64,000 nt of DNA, from NCBI GenBank assembly GCA_036489445.1, contig DASXFV010000038.1, forward strand, positions 32,663 through 96,662, given 5' to 3'. Below, piece after piece: positions 34,722 to 44,127 of this stretch. This stretch comes from DAIDKA01 sp036489445. GTDB taxonomy: Bacteria > Pseudomonadota > Gammaproteobacteria > Steroidobacterales > Steroidobacteraceae. Under the pieces are notes generated by a model. The model ran no database searches and was not told the DNA's origin. It worked only from the letters and a program-made list of their open reading frames with translations. The translations under genes and the position numbers were made by a program. Each line of letters begins with the position of its first letter. Position 1 is the stretch's first letter.

Positions 34722-35381
34722 TCAGGAGACGCCAAATTGTGCGCGATACGCCCTCAGGGCCGTGAGCTGTTGCGCAGAAATGCGAGCGCGGCCATCCGGA
34801 GGGTTCTCCAGGGCAGCCACCAGCTCGCCAAGTGTGAGGATGCTCACACAACTGACGCCCTGGGTCGCCTGCAGCTCCTGCACTGCGGAACGCTCCGCCT
34901 GACCTCGCTCCTGCCGGTCCAGCGCCAGCAACATGGCCACCGGGGTCGCACCGGCCTGGCGGATCAGATCGATCGCCTCGCGTTTGGCGGCGCCGTCTGA
35001 AATCACATCATCCACGATCACGACCCGGCCGGTGAGGGGCGTGCCGACGACATTGCCGCCTTCCCCATGCTGCTTGGCTTCCTTGCGGTTGAAGGCGTAG
35101 GGCACATTGCGTCCCTGGTGATCCGCCAGGGCCACTGCGGTGGCCGTCGCCAGCGGGATTCCTTTGTAGGCGGGCCCGAACAGCATGTCGAATGCCAACC
35201 CCGAGGCCACCAGGGCGGCGGCGTAACAGCGGCCCAGGGCGCTGGTGGCGGCGCCATCGCTGAACAGCCCCGCGTTAAAGAAATACGGGCTCTCGCGTCC
35301 GGACTTGAGCGTGAAGCGCCCGAAGCGCAAGGCGTCGCGCGCCATGGCGAGATCTATGAATTCGAGTTGATAGTTGTGCAT
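34722..35381 (-). CDS. pyrE: Orotate phosphoribosyltransferase
   Basis: A 219-residue PRTase. It contains LKSGRESPYFFNAGLF, the flexible loop YAFNRKEAKQHGEGG and the PRPP motif VVIVDDVISDGAAKREA. It makes OMP from orotate and PRPP in pyrimidine synthesis. ATG 35381 is used in preference to the GTG nine bases upstream. Position near dut matches the E. coli dut-pyrE neighbourhood. Confidence 0.96.
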   Translation of the reverse strand: MHNYQLEFIDLAMARDALRFGRFTLKSGRESPYFFNAGLFSDGAATSALGRCYAAALVASGLAFDMLFGPAYKGIPLATATAVALADHQGRNVPYAFNRKEAKQHGEGGNVVGTPLTGRVVIVDDVISDGAAKREAIDLIRQAGATPVAMLLALDRQERGQAERSAVQELQATQGVSCVSILTLGELVAALENPPDGRARISAQQLTALRAYRAQFGVS

Positions 35382-35488
35382 GATCGTCACTTGGCGACGG
35401 CGGATGTCTGACTTTGGAGCGGTAGATTATTACATCGAATTCCACCCACCCATGGCTTCGGGCAGCGCTGGTCTATCGGCAGCCGCGG

Positions 35489-36799
35489 ATGGTGTCCATG
35501 CTGTTCCTGGGCTTCAGCGCTGGGCTGCCCTACTACCTGGTGTATTTAACGCTCTCGGCATGGCTGCGTCAGGACGGCATTCTGCGCAGCACCATCGGCA
35601 TGCTGTCCTGGGTGGGCCTGGTTTTCACGCTGAAAGTCCTCTGGGCGCCCGTCGTGGACCGTGTGCCGCTGCCGGGCCTCAAGCGGCTACTCGGACGCCG
35701 GCGCAGCTGGCTGCTGGTCGCGCAGCTGGGCATTGTCGGCGCGCTCCTGAACCTGTCCACGGCGCACCCGGCCGTGAATCTGATGCAAGTGGCGTTGGGC
35801 GCGATATTTCTGGCGTTCTGTTCGGCCACCCAGGACATCGCTCTGGATGCCTGGCGTATCGAGTCCGCACCGCCGGAGGAGCAGGGCGCCATGGCGGCGG
35901 CCTACCAGCTGGGCTATCGGGTAGCGGTCATCTGCAGCACCTTCGGCGCGCTGGATCTGGCCCAATCTGCGGGCTGGCATACCAGCTATGCCGCCATGGC
36001 CGCGCTGGGACTGGTGGGCGTGGTCACAACCGTGCTGGTGCGCGAGCCCCAACCCAAGGCTGCCGCGGTCGGTGAGCACCAGGAGCTGCGCGTGCGCGAA
36101 TGGCTGGCGAGCCGCGCGCACTGGCCGCAGTTTGCCCGCACGGCAGGCGCCGGATTTGTCGGCGCCGTGGTATGTCCGCTGACGGACTTCATGGGGCGCT
36201 ATCCAGTACGGGTGGCCGCCTTGCTGCTGCTGCTGATCGGCAGCTATCGGCTCACGGATTACACCATGGGATCCATGGCCAATCCTTTCTACATCGATCA
36301 TGGCTACAGCCTGGGACAGATCGCCATGGTGGTGAAATTCATCGGCCTGGCGCTCTCGATGGTCGGGGTGGTGCTCTCGGGCGTGGTGATCGCGCGCCTG
36401 GGCGTGGTGCGCGCCCTGATCCTGGGCAGCTGCATGGTGTTGCTGTCGAACCTGGGGTTCGCGTGGCTCGCCACCACCAAGGGCCCCACCGTGCTGGGCC
36501 TGGGGTTCGCCAATGGGTTGGACGCCATGGCGCTGGCGCTGCATGGCACGGCGTTGATCGCGTTTCTGTCAGCGCTCACCAGTTCGCGCTATACGGCGAC
36601 ACAGTACGCCCTGTTCACCTCCATCTACGCGCTGCCGGGGAAGATCCTGGAAGGCACCTCGGGGTACGTGGTCGATGCGATCGGGTACCCCCATTTCTTT
36701 GCCTACACGGCCAGCCTGAGCATCCCCAGTCTGTTGCTTATTTTTCTGCTCACCCGCCCGGCGTACCGTCAGGCGCTGCCTCGACCACGCGCCGGCTGA
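35489..36799 (+). CDS. AmpG-like MFS transporter
   Basis: A major-facilitator protein of at least 436 residues and about twelve membrane segments. It has AmpG-family features: LFLGFSAGLPYYL, SWVGLVFTLKVLWAPVVDR, SATQDIALDAWRIE. AmpG imports muropeptides for recycling. The frame upstream of ATG 35489 remains coding-like (PWLRAALVYRQPR, the usual AmpG N-terminus) back to a stop at 35423. There is no ATG/GTG/TTG there, but two ATT codons at 35426 and 35429 sit just after a GGAG. The true start may be ATT. Its stop abuts the convergent small gene. Confidence 0.87.
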   Translation: MVSMLFLGFSAGLPYYLVYLTLSAWLRQDGILRSTIGMLSWVGLVFTLKVLWAPVVDRVPLPGLKRLLGRRRSWLLVAQLGIVGALLNLSTAHPAVNLMQVALGAIFLAFCSATQDIALDAWRIESAPPEEQGAMAAAYQLGYRVAVICSTFGALDLAQSAGWHTSYAAMAALGLVGVVTTVLVREPQPKAAAVGEHQELRVREWLASRAHWPQFARTAGAGFVGAVVCPLTDFMGRYPVRVAALLLLLIGSYRLTDYTMGSMANPFYIDHGYSLGQIAMVVKFIGLALSMVGVVLSGVVIARLGVVRALILGSCMVLLSNLGFAWLATTKGPTVLGLGFANGLDAMALALHGTALIAFLSALTSSRYTATQYALFTSIYALPGKILEGTSGYVVDAIGYPHFFAYTASLSIPSLLLIFLLTRPAYRQALPRPRAG

Positions 36800-37117
36800 T
36801 CACCCGATGTCGAAGATGTCGATGCCATCGAGGGATCCAGCCCTGCGATCGGCATCGCCGCTGAAGCGGTCAACGTGGGTACGACCCTCGTCGGCTTCCA
36901 CATCGGCCGAGTCGCTCCAGTCCTCCGACGGATCGGCGGCCTCCAGCGTGTGTTCATCCACCCAGCACTTCCAGTGCTCGCGATCCAGCTCTTCCAGGGT
37001 GCCATCGATATATTGCACCTCTATGGTGCCGTCATCGTCATCCACGGCGACGACTTCGAATGGAGCAGCGCCGTTTAATCGGAACCAGGCGCCGACGCCT
37101 GGATCTAGAGTTGCCAT
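36800..37117 (-). CDS. Small acidic DUF6763-like protein
   Basis: A 105-residue, strongly acidic protein starting MATLDPGVGAWFRLNG and containing VQYIDGTLEELDREHW. It resembles a conserved gammaproteobacterial hypothetical family (DUF6763, recalled rather than searched). A GGGGG ribosome-binding site 7-8 nt upstream fixes ATG 37117; an in-frame start at 37168 lacks one. No membrane segment or catalytic motif is visible. It is convergent with the transporter gene, with stop codons adjacent. Confidence 0.72.
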   Translation of the reverse strand: MATLDPGVGAWFRLNGAAPFEVVAVDDDDGTIEVQYIDGTLEELDREHWKCWVDEHTLEAADPSEDWSDSADVEADEGRTHVDRFSGDADRRAGSLDGIDIFDIG

Positions 37118-37278
37118 CGCAAACCCCCTTGACGGTCGGTGATTAGCTGCACTTCGCTCAGGCGGCATTGGTATGCTGGCATGCCACTGCGCCGATTCAT
37201 GTTGCGCCTAGTTCCATAGGCTTTCAAGAATAACGCGCCGCATCGGACAAGCTCGCGCTGCAGGACGATCGCCCGTTT

Positions 37279-37914
37279 ATGTCCGCACCCATGCTGCACC
37301 AACTCGTCAAGTTCTTCATCGTGTTCTTCGTGGTCGTGGAGCCGCTGTCGATCGCACCGATCTTTGTCAGTCTCACCGCCGGGGCGACCCCGGAATTCCA
37401 GCGCCGCATGGCCTTCAAGGCGGTGTCCATCGCGGCGCTTATCCTGTTGGCGTTTTCCCTGATCGGCACGCCGTTCCTCGCGGCGATGGGTATCAGCATC
37501 CAGGCGTTCCGCATCTTCGGCGGCCTGCTGCTGTTCCTGATTGCGCTGGAAATGGTCTTCGCCCGCGAGTCGGGCACGCGCACATCGAGCGGCGAACACG
37601 CTGAGAGTCTGCGGCGTGCGGATGTGTCGGTGTTTCCGCTGGCGTTTCCACTGATTTCCGGACCCGGAGCACTGGTCACCATCCTGCTGTGGTTCGGGCC
37701 GCTGCCGATTACCGCCCATCCGGTGCAGTTTGTGGCGCTGGCGGCCTGCGGGGCCGTGGTGTTGCTGATTACCCTCGGTGTGCTGCTGATCGCCGTGCCG
37801 CTGATGCGCACCATGGGCGTCACAGGCACCCACGTCGTCAACCGACTGTTCGGCGTGATCCTGGGGGCGCTGGCCGTGCAGTTCGTGCTCGATGGGATCC
37901 GCGCAAGCTTTTAG
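37279..37914 (+). CDS. MarC family integral membrane protein
   Basis: A 211-residue protein with six hydrophobic segments and the MarC pattern: VVVEPLSIAPIFVSLT near the N-terminus, FRIFGGLLLFLIALEM, and FPLISGPGALVT. The family was once linked to multiple antibiotic resistance, but its function is unknown. Its last 4 bp overlap the trmB stop convergently (37911-37914). Confidence 0.9.
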   Translation: MSAPMLHQLVKFFIVFFVVVEPLSIAPIFVSLTAGATPEFQRRMAFKAVSIAALILLAFSLIGTPFLAAMGISIQAFRIFGGLLLFLIALEMVFARESGTRTSSGEHAESLRRADVSVFPLAFPLISGPGALVTILLWFGPLPITAHPVQFVALAACGAVVLLITLGVLLIAVPLMRTMGVTGTHVVNRLFGVILGALAVQFVLDGIRASF

Positions 37915-38597
37915 CGGCGCCGGAAGGCCAGGTCCCAGACCCCATGACCGAGGTGCTCGCCCCGCAGCTCAAAGCGCGTGGGCTGTCTGGATTGAGGGCG
38001 GGGCACATACGCGCCGCCGGCGGCCGTGTTTTCCAGTAGCGCGCAGCCACCCAGTACCTCGAGCATCTGCTGTGCGTAAGGTTCCCAGTCCGTGGCGGCC
38101 CGCAGCAGGCCGCCGGTTTTCAGGCGCGTTGCCAGCAGTGCGACAAACGCGTCATTGAGCAGCCGGCGCTTGTGATGCCGCTTCTTATGCCAGGGGTCCG
38201 GGAACAGGACCAGCACTTCGTCCAGACAGCCTGCCGTGAGCTGCTCACCGATGACATCGACGGCATCGTGATTGCTGACCCGCACGTTATGCAGCTGCAG
38301 CCGCTCGACATCGAGCAGCACCCGGCCGACGCCGGGGCGATGCACTTCGATGCCCAGGAAGTCCGCCTCGGGTCGCAGGCTTGCCATCTGGATGAGGTTG
38401 GCGCCGTTGCCGAAGCCGATCTCGAGAATGCGGGGCGCCTGGCGTTCGAACAGCGCATCCAGATCGCAGCGGGTGGGTGCGTACTCAAGACCGAAACGGG
38501 GCCACAGGGTTTCCAGGGCGCGCTGCTGACCCTGAGTCATGCGGCCGGCGCGCAATACAAAAGAGCGCACCCCGCGGGGGTGGGTCGCGGTGTTCAT
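37911..38597 (-). CDS. trmB: tRNA (guanine(46)-N7)-methyltransferase
   Basis: A 228-residue SAM methyltransferase. It contains EIGFGNGANLIQMA (SAM site), FLGIEVHRPGVGRVL, the family motif VLFPDPWHKKRHHKRRL and a C-terminal PTRFELRGEHLGHGVWDL. It forms m7G46 in tRNA variable loops. Its stop overlaps marC and its start overlaps the upstream LD-carboxypeptidase stop by 4 bp, so it is the second gene of a coupled pair. Confidence 0.96.
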   Translation of the reverse strand: MNTATHPRGVRSFVLRAGRMTQGQQRALETLWPRFGLEYAPTRCDLDALFERQAPRILEIGFGNGANLIQMASLRPEADFLGIEVHRPGVGRVLLDVERLQLHNVRVSNHDAVDVIGEQLTAGCLDEVLVLFPDPWHKKRHHKRRLLNDAFVALLATRLKTGGLLRAATDWEPYAQQMLEVLGGCALLENTAAGGAYVPRPQSRQPTRFELRGEHLGHGVWDLAFRRR

Positions 38598-39538
38598 CGC
38601 GGTGCGAAACCGGGCGTGTGTACGGTGAGCTGCGGCTCCGGCCCGCAGCGCAGTTGCGCGCGGGTGTGCAGGAATACCGGACGCTGGTAAGGGCCGTGAC
38701 CCGCGTTGATTCCGGCCAGTACTGGAATCGCCAGCGTCTGCGCGAAGCGTTCCAGCACCGCGGGCCCCAGATTGCTGCGATCAGCTTCGGCGCCGCCCAG
38801 GAAGTCCCCCAGCAGGATGGCCTTGAGATTGCGCAGCACACCGGCCTGTCGCAGCTGTTCGAGCATGCGGTCGATGCGATAGCCGCGCTCGCCGATGTCT
38901 TCGAGGAACAGCATGGCCGATGGTCGCCGTTGCAGCGTCGTGCCCAAGGTACTCTGGAGCACGGTGAGGTTGCCGCCGGTGAGGCGACTGTCGATCCGCT
39001 GCCGCCGCCGGGCGGCAGCATTGAGCGGCACCAGATTGGCAAAGATCGTGTGCGGCGCGCCGCCAAACAGCACCGCCTCCAGCTCGCTGCGCTCCGCCTC
39101 GCGAATGCCGGAGCTGCCGAGGCGGTCGAGCAAGGGGCCATGCAGCGACGGCCAGCCCCATTGCAGGTTCAACAGTTGATGCACGGTCGTGGCATCGCTG
39201 TAGCCGATCAGCAGCTTGGGATTGCGTGGCGGAGTCAAGGCCTGCAGGCGCTGGATGATGCGGATGGCACCGTACCCGCCGCGCACGCACCACACCGCCC
39301 GTGAGTCCCGGGCGAAGAGTGCCTTGCGCAGCTGGCTGAAACGCAGTGCGTCAGTGTTGGCGCACAGCAGGTCCGCACCGAACAGGTCCGGTGGTACGCG
39401 CGGGACCAAGCCTAGGCCCTTCAGGTATGCGACGCCATTGTCCAGCTGCTCGGTAGTGCAGCGGAACCCTGGCGCGACCACATCGACCACATCTCCGGGG
39501 GCGAGCAGTGGCACCAGGGGCTGCGCTGCGCGGCTCAT
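38594..39538 (-). CDS. LD-carboxypeptidase (peptidase S66)
   Basis: A 314-residue S66 peptidase: VVDVVAPGF at the N-terminus, WCVRGGYGA, the nucleophile Ser in LLIGYSDATTVHQL, the Glu in MLFLEDIGERGYRIDRML, and the His in INAGHGPYQ. It trims the terminal D-Ala from tetrapeptide muropeptides in peptidoglycan recycling, which fits the nearby AmpG-like importer. ATG 39538 gives the conserved N-terminus; the frame to 39712 has unrelated sequence. It is coupled to trmB by a 4-bp overlap. Confidence 0.9.
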   Translation of the reverse strand: MSRAAQPLVPLLAPGDVVDVVAPGFRCTTEQLDNGVAYLKGLGLVPRVPPDLFGADLLCANTDALRFSQLRKALFARDSRAVWCVRGGYGAIRIIQRLQALTPPRNPKLLIGYSDATTVHQLLNLQWGWPSLHGPLLDRLGSSGIREAERSELEAVLFGGAPHTIFANLVPLNAAARRRQRIDSRLTGGNLTVLQSTLGTTLQRRPSAMLFLEDIGERGYRIDRMLEQLRQAGVLRNLKAILLGDFLGGAEADRSNLGPAVLERFAQTLAIPVLAGINAGHGPYQRPVFLHTRAQLRCGPEPQLTVHTPGFAPR

Positions 39539-39719
39539 GAACGCAATCCCGAGAGCTGATACTGCATGCCTGCAACTTCGATTGACCTTGAGAGTCCCCA
39601 TTCTACCCGGCCCCTGCACGGTGCAGCAGCCAGTTGTCTGCGCGATCTCAGCGTCATCTATGGCAGAATCAAAACTGTTATTGCGGAGCCGTTCGTTCGG
39701 ACGGCGTGGCATGTGAGAG

Positions 39720-40898
39720 ATGGCTCAGGGCATGGTCATCGGTTTGCTCCTCCTCATGGCGGCCGTCGCCGGTGCGGTATGCATTTGGCTGCTCCTGAGG
39801 GGAGCCTCGCGCGCCGCAATGCCCGCCCGAGGTCCGGCCCGACCGCTCCCCGCAGCGCCGGCCTCGAGCGCGGCTGTCCCCATGGCCGTTTCCACGGCCG
39901 TCCCTGCGGCTGCCGCCGCCGCGCCCGCCGCCCCGGATGTGGACATGCTCGAGCCGCAGCCGCTCAGCGACGTGCGGGCCTTTCATGCCATGTACGAGCT
40001 GGCCTTCGGGACGCTCGCCCGCGAGACCCCGCCGCAAAAGGAACTGCGCATCGTCGCTGAAAACGCCGATCAGGTGTTCGAACGCCTGGCCACTGATCCG
40101 AAGTACGCCATGCGCCGGCCGATGATGCTGCCACAGCTGCTGCGCGCCGTGCACGACCGCAAAAGTACCCAGCATCAGCTCGCGAATATCTTCGCGCGCG
40201 ATCCGGCGCTGGCCGGCAATTTGCTGAAGGTCGCCAACAGCCCGGTCTACCGGGTGAGCGAGGATCCGATCGAGAGCCTGGATCGGGCCGTTGCCCTGCT
40301 GGGTACGGACGGGCTGCATTCGCTGATCGCCACCGCTTTGGTGCAGCCGGTGTTCAAGCTGGCGGCGACGCACTACCCGCGCTTTCCGGAGATCGTGTGG
40401 GAGCACACCTTCCGCGCGGCCAGCGCGGCCGAGAACCACGCGTCGCAGGTTGAGAACGACGATCCCTTCGCCGCCCAACTGCTGGCCCTCACCATGGGTC
40501 TGGGGGTGATCGTGATTTATCGGATCGTCATCGATCGCAGTCGGGAACTGCTCGACGGGCGAGCGCCCCACCCGGCGGTGGTCATCGCCCTGATCGACTC
40601 GCAATGCGCGGGCGTTGCCAAGCGGGTCGCGGCGAGCTGGGAACTCTCGGAACGTGTGCTCACCGCGCTCGAGGAACAGCGGCCGCGTGGCGCGGGCGAG
40701 GCGCCCCGGACACTGTCGCCATTGGGACGCTCGCTCGCCTTTGGTCGCAAGCTTGCAGCACTGGCGGTGCTGCATGAGCACGGCAGGATTTCCGAAGACA
40801 TGGTGCGCAGTTCGATGGACATGCAAGGTCGGTTGGCCGCGGAGTTCGACAGCATCTGGGTCAAGCTGATCGGCCATGCCGAGCGCCCGAAGAGCTGA
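39720..40898 (+). CDS. Membrane-anchored HDOD domain protein
   Basis: A 392-residue protein with an N-terminal transmembrane helix (VIGLLLLMAAVAGAVCIWLLL), a low-complexity Ala/Pro linker (about residues 30-75) and an HDOD domain (LPQLLRAVHDRKSTQHQLAN, GNLLKVANSPVYR, AVALLGTDGLHSLIA). HDOD proteins are non-catalytic relatives of HD hydrolases used in signal networks. It is divergent from the LD-carboxypeptidase gene. Partner proteins are unknown. Confidence 0.86.
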   Translation: MAQGMVIGLLLLMAAVAGAVCIWLLLRGASRAAMPARGPARPLPAAPASSAAVPMAVSTAVPAAAAAAPAAPDVDMLEPQPLSDVRAFHAMYELAFGTLARETPPQKELRIVAENADQVFERLATDPKYAMRRPMMLPQLLRAVHDRKSTQHQLANIFARDPALAGNLLKVANSPVYRVSEDPIESLDRAVALLGTDGLHSLIATALVQPVFKLAATHYPRFPEIVWEHTFRAASAAENHASQVENDDPFAAQLLALTMGLGVIVIYRIVIDRSRELLDGRAPHPAVVIALIDSQCAGVAKRVAASWELSERVLTALEEQRPRGAGEAPRTLSPLGRSLAFGRKLAALAVLHEHGRISEDMVRSSMDMQGRLAAEFDSIWVKLIGHAERPKS

Positions 40899-41110
40899 TA
40901 CCGAAGGCCCCGCCCAGAGGGCCGATTCCCGGTGCGCCATGCGCCGGAGGTTAAAATACCTGTGCTACCGCCGCTGGCAAGGCCCGTGATTGGGCCCCGT
41001 TACCGATGCGCCTTGCGAGGCAGGCGGCCTATAGGTCAGGATTACCTGCGGCGCGGGGCTGCTGCAGCGTTGATTTGACAAACAAGAACACCGAATTGGG
41101 TGGAGGAAAG

Positions 41111-43069
41111 ATGTCACGGATAGCACTTCTGGCGGCCTGCGGCGCCTTGTTGAGCCCTTTTGGCCTGGTTATGGCACAAAGCCTGCCGCTGGCAGCATTT
41201 GAGGCATCGCCACGCATCAGCGATGCCTCGATTTCCACGGATGGGCGCTACCTGGCCGTCGTCACGTCGATCAACAAGGCACAGACGCTGGTCGTCCAGG
41301 ACCGCACGGCCACCGGGCCCGCCTCCCTGCACGCAGTCCTGAGTGCCGGGGACGGCTTTGAACTGCTGTGGTGTCGCTGGGTCAGCGACTCGCGGATGTT
41401 GTGCGGACTGCATGCGCCCGGGGAGACCCGCGGTACCCTGATTTCCAGGACCCGCCTGGTCGCCGTCGATGCGGATGGCAAGAATTTAAAAGTGCTGATG
41501 GAGGACCAGGACATCCCGGGCGTCACCTTCCTCAGTCGCATTCTCGCCTGGGATGTTCCTGATAAACCCAACACCGTGCTGCTGCTCGCGATCCTTGCGC
41601 GCGAGGAGAAGGAACTCGCCGACACTCGTGCGCAAAACACGAACAAGGCTCTGCCTACGGTGTACGAGCTGAACACTCTGACCGGCGACCTGAGGGTGCA
41701 CCTGGCGCCGCGCGAGCCACTGGTGTCCTACCTGGCGGATGCGCAAGGGGAGGTGGCGCTGGGCTGGGGGCCGGTGTCCAGTGGTGACATGCAATATGAC
41801 GTTCGCGACCCGCAGTCGCACGAATGGCACAAGGTCGGAACGTTCCCGGGCAGTCTGAAGCCGATCGCGCTGTGCACGGCGGCATTGCACTGCGCCTATG
41901 CGCTGGGAGACTCCGGCGGCCGTACCGCGCTATGGCGGATTGACCTCTCCGGCAAGGACAAACCGACCCTGGAGTTCGCGCATCCCTCGGCCGACCTGGA
42001 CACCGCGCTGCTGGCCCGCGATCGGCATCTGTTTGGTGTCCGCTACGACACCACCGACCCGATGGTTTACTACACGGATTCGACGGCCGCGGGCCTCATC
42101 GAGAATCTCAAACGTCTGTTGCCGGACCAGTTCCTGGAGCTGGTGAACTATACGCGCGATGGCCGCCGGCTCGTCGTGAAGGGCAGCTCCGACACGGACC
42201 TGGGCACCTTCTACCTGTATGACATGGAGAAGAATACGCTGGCGCGGGTGGGTGTCGGCTATCCGCAGCTGGCCGCAGAGCGCATCGGTCATATGCGACC
42301 GGTCAGTTTTGCGGCGCAGGATGGCACTACGGTGCCTGGATACCTGACGTTGCCGCCGGGCGAAGCGGGACAGAATCTGCCGCTGATCGCACTGCCCCAT
42401 GGCGGGGAGTCCGAGCATGACACCCGCGAGTTCAACCTGTTGCGTGCATTCCTCGTCAGTCGCGGCTATGCGGTATTGCAGGTCAACTACCGCGGTTCCT
42501 CGGGTCTGGGCAGCAAGTGGCAAAGTGATTCGCACGGCGACTGGGGCGGTTTGCCCTACTCGGATGTGGCGGACGGGGTGCGCTGGGCCATCATGCAAGG
42601 AGTCGCCGATGCGAAGCGCGTCTGCATCATCGGCAGCGACTACGCGGGCTACCTGGCGCTACTGGGAGCTGAGCGTAACCCGGACTTGTTCCGCTGCGCC
42701 GTCAGCATCGGCGGCTACAGTGACTTCGCGCTGCAGGTCCCCGGAACCATGCCAGGCCCGGGGGGCGGAGGCTTCATGGGCGGTGGCACGGGGGGCGGCC
42801 CCAGCGCGCCGGATATGGACAAGCAGCGGGCTGAGGCTCCCCGTCAGCACGCTGCTGATGCCAAGGTACCGGTGCTGCTGATCCATGGCGAACGGGATGC
42901 CATGGTCACGGTCGAGCAGTCCAAGGCCATGGATGCGGCGCTGACGGCGGCTCACAGGCCGCACCAGCTGGTGCTGATCGCCGGCGGGGATCATGCCCTG
43001 ACCACGGAAGACGATCGCACGCAGATGCTCACCGCGCTGCAGTCGTTCCTGGCAACCAATTTGCATTGA
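41111..43069 (+). CDS. S9-family prolyl-oligopeptidase-like protein lacking the usual nucleophile
   Basis: A 652-residue exported protein: signal peptide (cleavage after LVMAQ), a beta-propeller-like region (about 22-400) and a C-terminal alpha/beta-hydrolase domain (NYRGSSGLGSKWQS, VLLIHGERDAMV). Charge-relay Asp596 and His628 are present. The nucleophile elbow, normally GxSYGGY, reads GSDYAGY, with Asp510 where serine is expected and Ser509 one position early. It may be inactive or rely on Ser509. ATG 41111 has a strong GGTGGAGGAAAG site; the frame from 41006 lacks the signal. A Gly-rich loop is at about residues 555-572. Confidence 0.86.
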   Translation: MSRIALLAACGALLSPFGLVMAQSLPLAAFEASPRISDASISTDGRYLAVVTSINKAQTLVVQDRTATGPASLHAVLSAGDGFELLWCRWVSDSRMLCGLHAPGETRGTLISRTRLVAVDADGKNLKVLMEDQDIPGVTFLSRILAWDVPDKPNTVLLLAILAREEKELADTRAQNTNKALPTVYELNTLTGDLRVHLAPREPLVSYLADAQGEVALGWGPVSSGDMQYDVRDPQSHEWHKVGTFPGSLKPIALCTAALHCAYALGDSGGRTALWRIDLSGKDKPTLEFAHPSADLDTALLARDRHLFGVRYDTTDPMVYYTDSTAAGLIENLKRLLPDQFLELVNYTRDGRRLVVKGSSDTDLGTFYLYDMEKNTLARVGVGYPQLAAERIGHMRPVSFAAQDGTTVPGYLTLPPGEAGQNLPLIALPHGGESEHDTREFNLLRAFLVSRGYAVLQVNYRGSSGLGSKWQSDSHGDWGGLPYSDVADGVRWAIMQGVADAKRVCIIGSDYAGYLALLGAERNPDLFRCAVSIGGYSDFALQVPGTMPGPGGGGFMGGGTGGGPSAPDMDKQRAEAPRQHAADAKVPVLLIHGERDAMVTVEQSKAMDAALTAAHRPHQLVLIAGGDHALTTEDDRTQMLTALQSFLATNLH

Positions 43070-43274
43070 GTGCTGCAGCGTAGGCTTAAGGTTTCAGCAG
43101 GCGTTAAGGTTACGTAACGATCTGGAAGCCCTTGATTCTGCAAGGATCCTGCGAGGGAGTATACTGTCATCGCCAACCATGTCGCTGCGTTGATTAGGAC
43201 ATGGGGCGGTTACATCGAACCCCAGATTGGAAACGATGACGCGGCATCAACTGCGATCCGCGACGGAGTAAACC

Positions 43275-44120
43275 ATGAACGCCAAGGTCAGTGCCAGGGT
43301 CCGAACCAAGGCCGATAAAGTCCTAAAAGTGGTCGGAGTCGCCGCTGCCGCCGCCTTGCTGGTGGGCGCGTCCTCCGCGTTTGCCGAATCCCATGGCGGT
43401 GGCTTCGGGGGTGGCCATGTTGCCAGTGGTCACTTCAGCGCACCGCATTTTGCTGGCGCGGGCCACGTCGCGGGAGCGCATTTCTCCGCAGCACCGCATT
43501 ACTACGGTGGCGGGGTGCATGCTCAGGTCCGCGCCGGAGGTGCCTATGGATATCGCGGCGGTACCGCCTTTCGCGCGCGTGGCTATGTGGGCTACGGCTC
43601 TCGTCCTGGCTGGGGTGGCGGCTACTGGGGTGGCGGCTACTGGCCGCGCGCCTACTACGGTTGGTCGTATCCCTTCTTGCTGGGCGCCTTGCCCGCGCTG
43701 TACGCCACCTACTGGTGGGACGGTGTGCCGTACTACTACGTGAACGACGTGTACTACACCTGGAATGCGGGGGATAACGGCTATATTGCGACTGATCCGC
43801 CGCCCGTGTCAGGCGACTATTCGGATGATGTGAACGCCGCAGCGGCTGCAGCAGGGCCGGACAGCGCGAACTCCCAGGATGCGACGCCGCAGGACGTGGC
43901 CCCGGCCGGCCCCGCTCCGGGCATCATCGCCTACCCGCGCAACGGCCAGAGCGACCAGCAGCAGTCGAAGGACAAGTTCGAATGCCACAACTGGGCGAAG
44001 GGCCAGACCGGGTTTGATCCCACCAGCCAGTCCTCCTCGGGCGCCTCCCCCGATGTGCGCTCCTCATACAGCCGGGCGATGGCGGCCTGTCTGGACGCAC
44101 GCGGCTACACAGTCCGCTAG
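43275..44120 (+). CDS. Secreted Gly/Tyr/His-rich protein (DUF6515-like)
   Basis: A 281-residue protein with a signal peptide ending ASSAFA. It continues with a His/Gly/Tyr-rich region, a WWDGVPYYYVNDVYYTW block and a C-terminal KFECHNWAKGQTGFDPT ... MAACLDARGYTVR motif with two cysteines. The YYY block and CHxWA motif resemble DUF6515 envelope proteins; function is unknown. GGAG precedes the ATG. Upstream a TATACT box at 43160-43165 and a palindrome GTTACGTAAC at 43111-43120 suggest a regulated promoter with a leader of about 100 nt. Confidence 0.78.
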   Translation: MNAKVSARVRTKADKVLKVVGVAAAAALLVGASSAFAESHGGGFGGGHVASGHFSAPHFAGAGHVAGAHFSAAPHYYGGGVHAQVRAGGAYGYRGGTAFRARGYVGYGSRPGWGGGYWGGGYWPRAYYGWSYPFLLGALPALYATYWWDGVPYYYVNDVYYTWNAGDNGYIATDPPPVSGDYSDDVNAAAAAAGPDSANSQDATPQDVAPAGPAPGIIAYPRNGQSDQQQSKDKFECHNWAKGQTGFDPTSQSSSGASPDVRSSYSRAMAACLDARGYTVR

Positions 44121-44127
44121 TTGATAA

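Noticed and set aside
37279..37914. Antibiotic-resistance role for MarC
   Set aside because: The historic link to the mar phenotype is not supported for the family, and nothing nearby suggests resistance.
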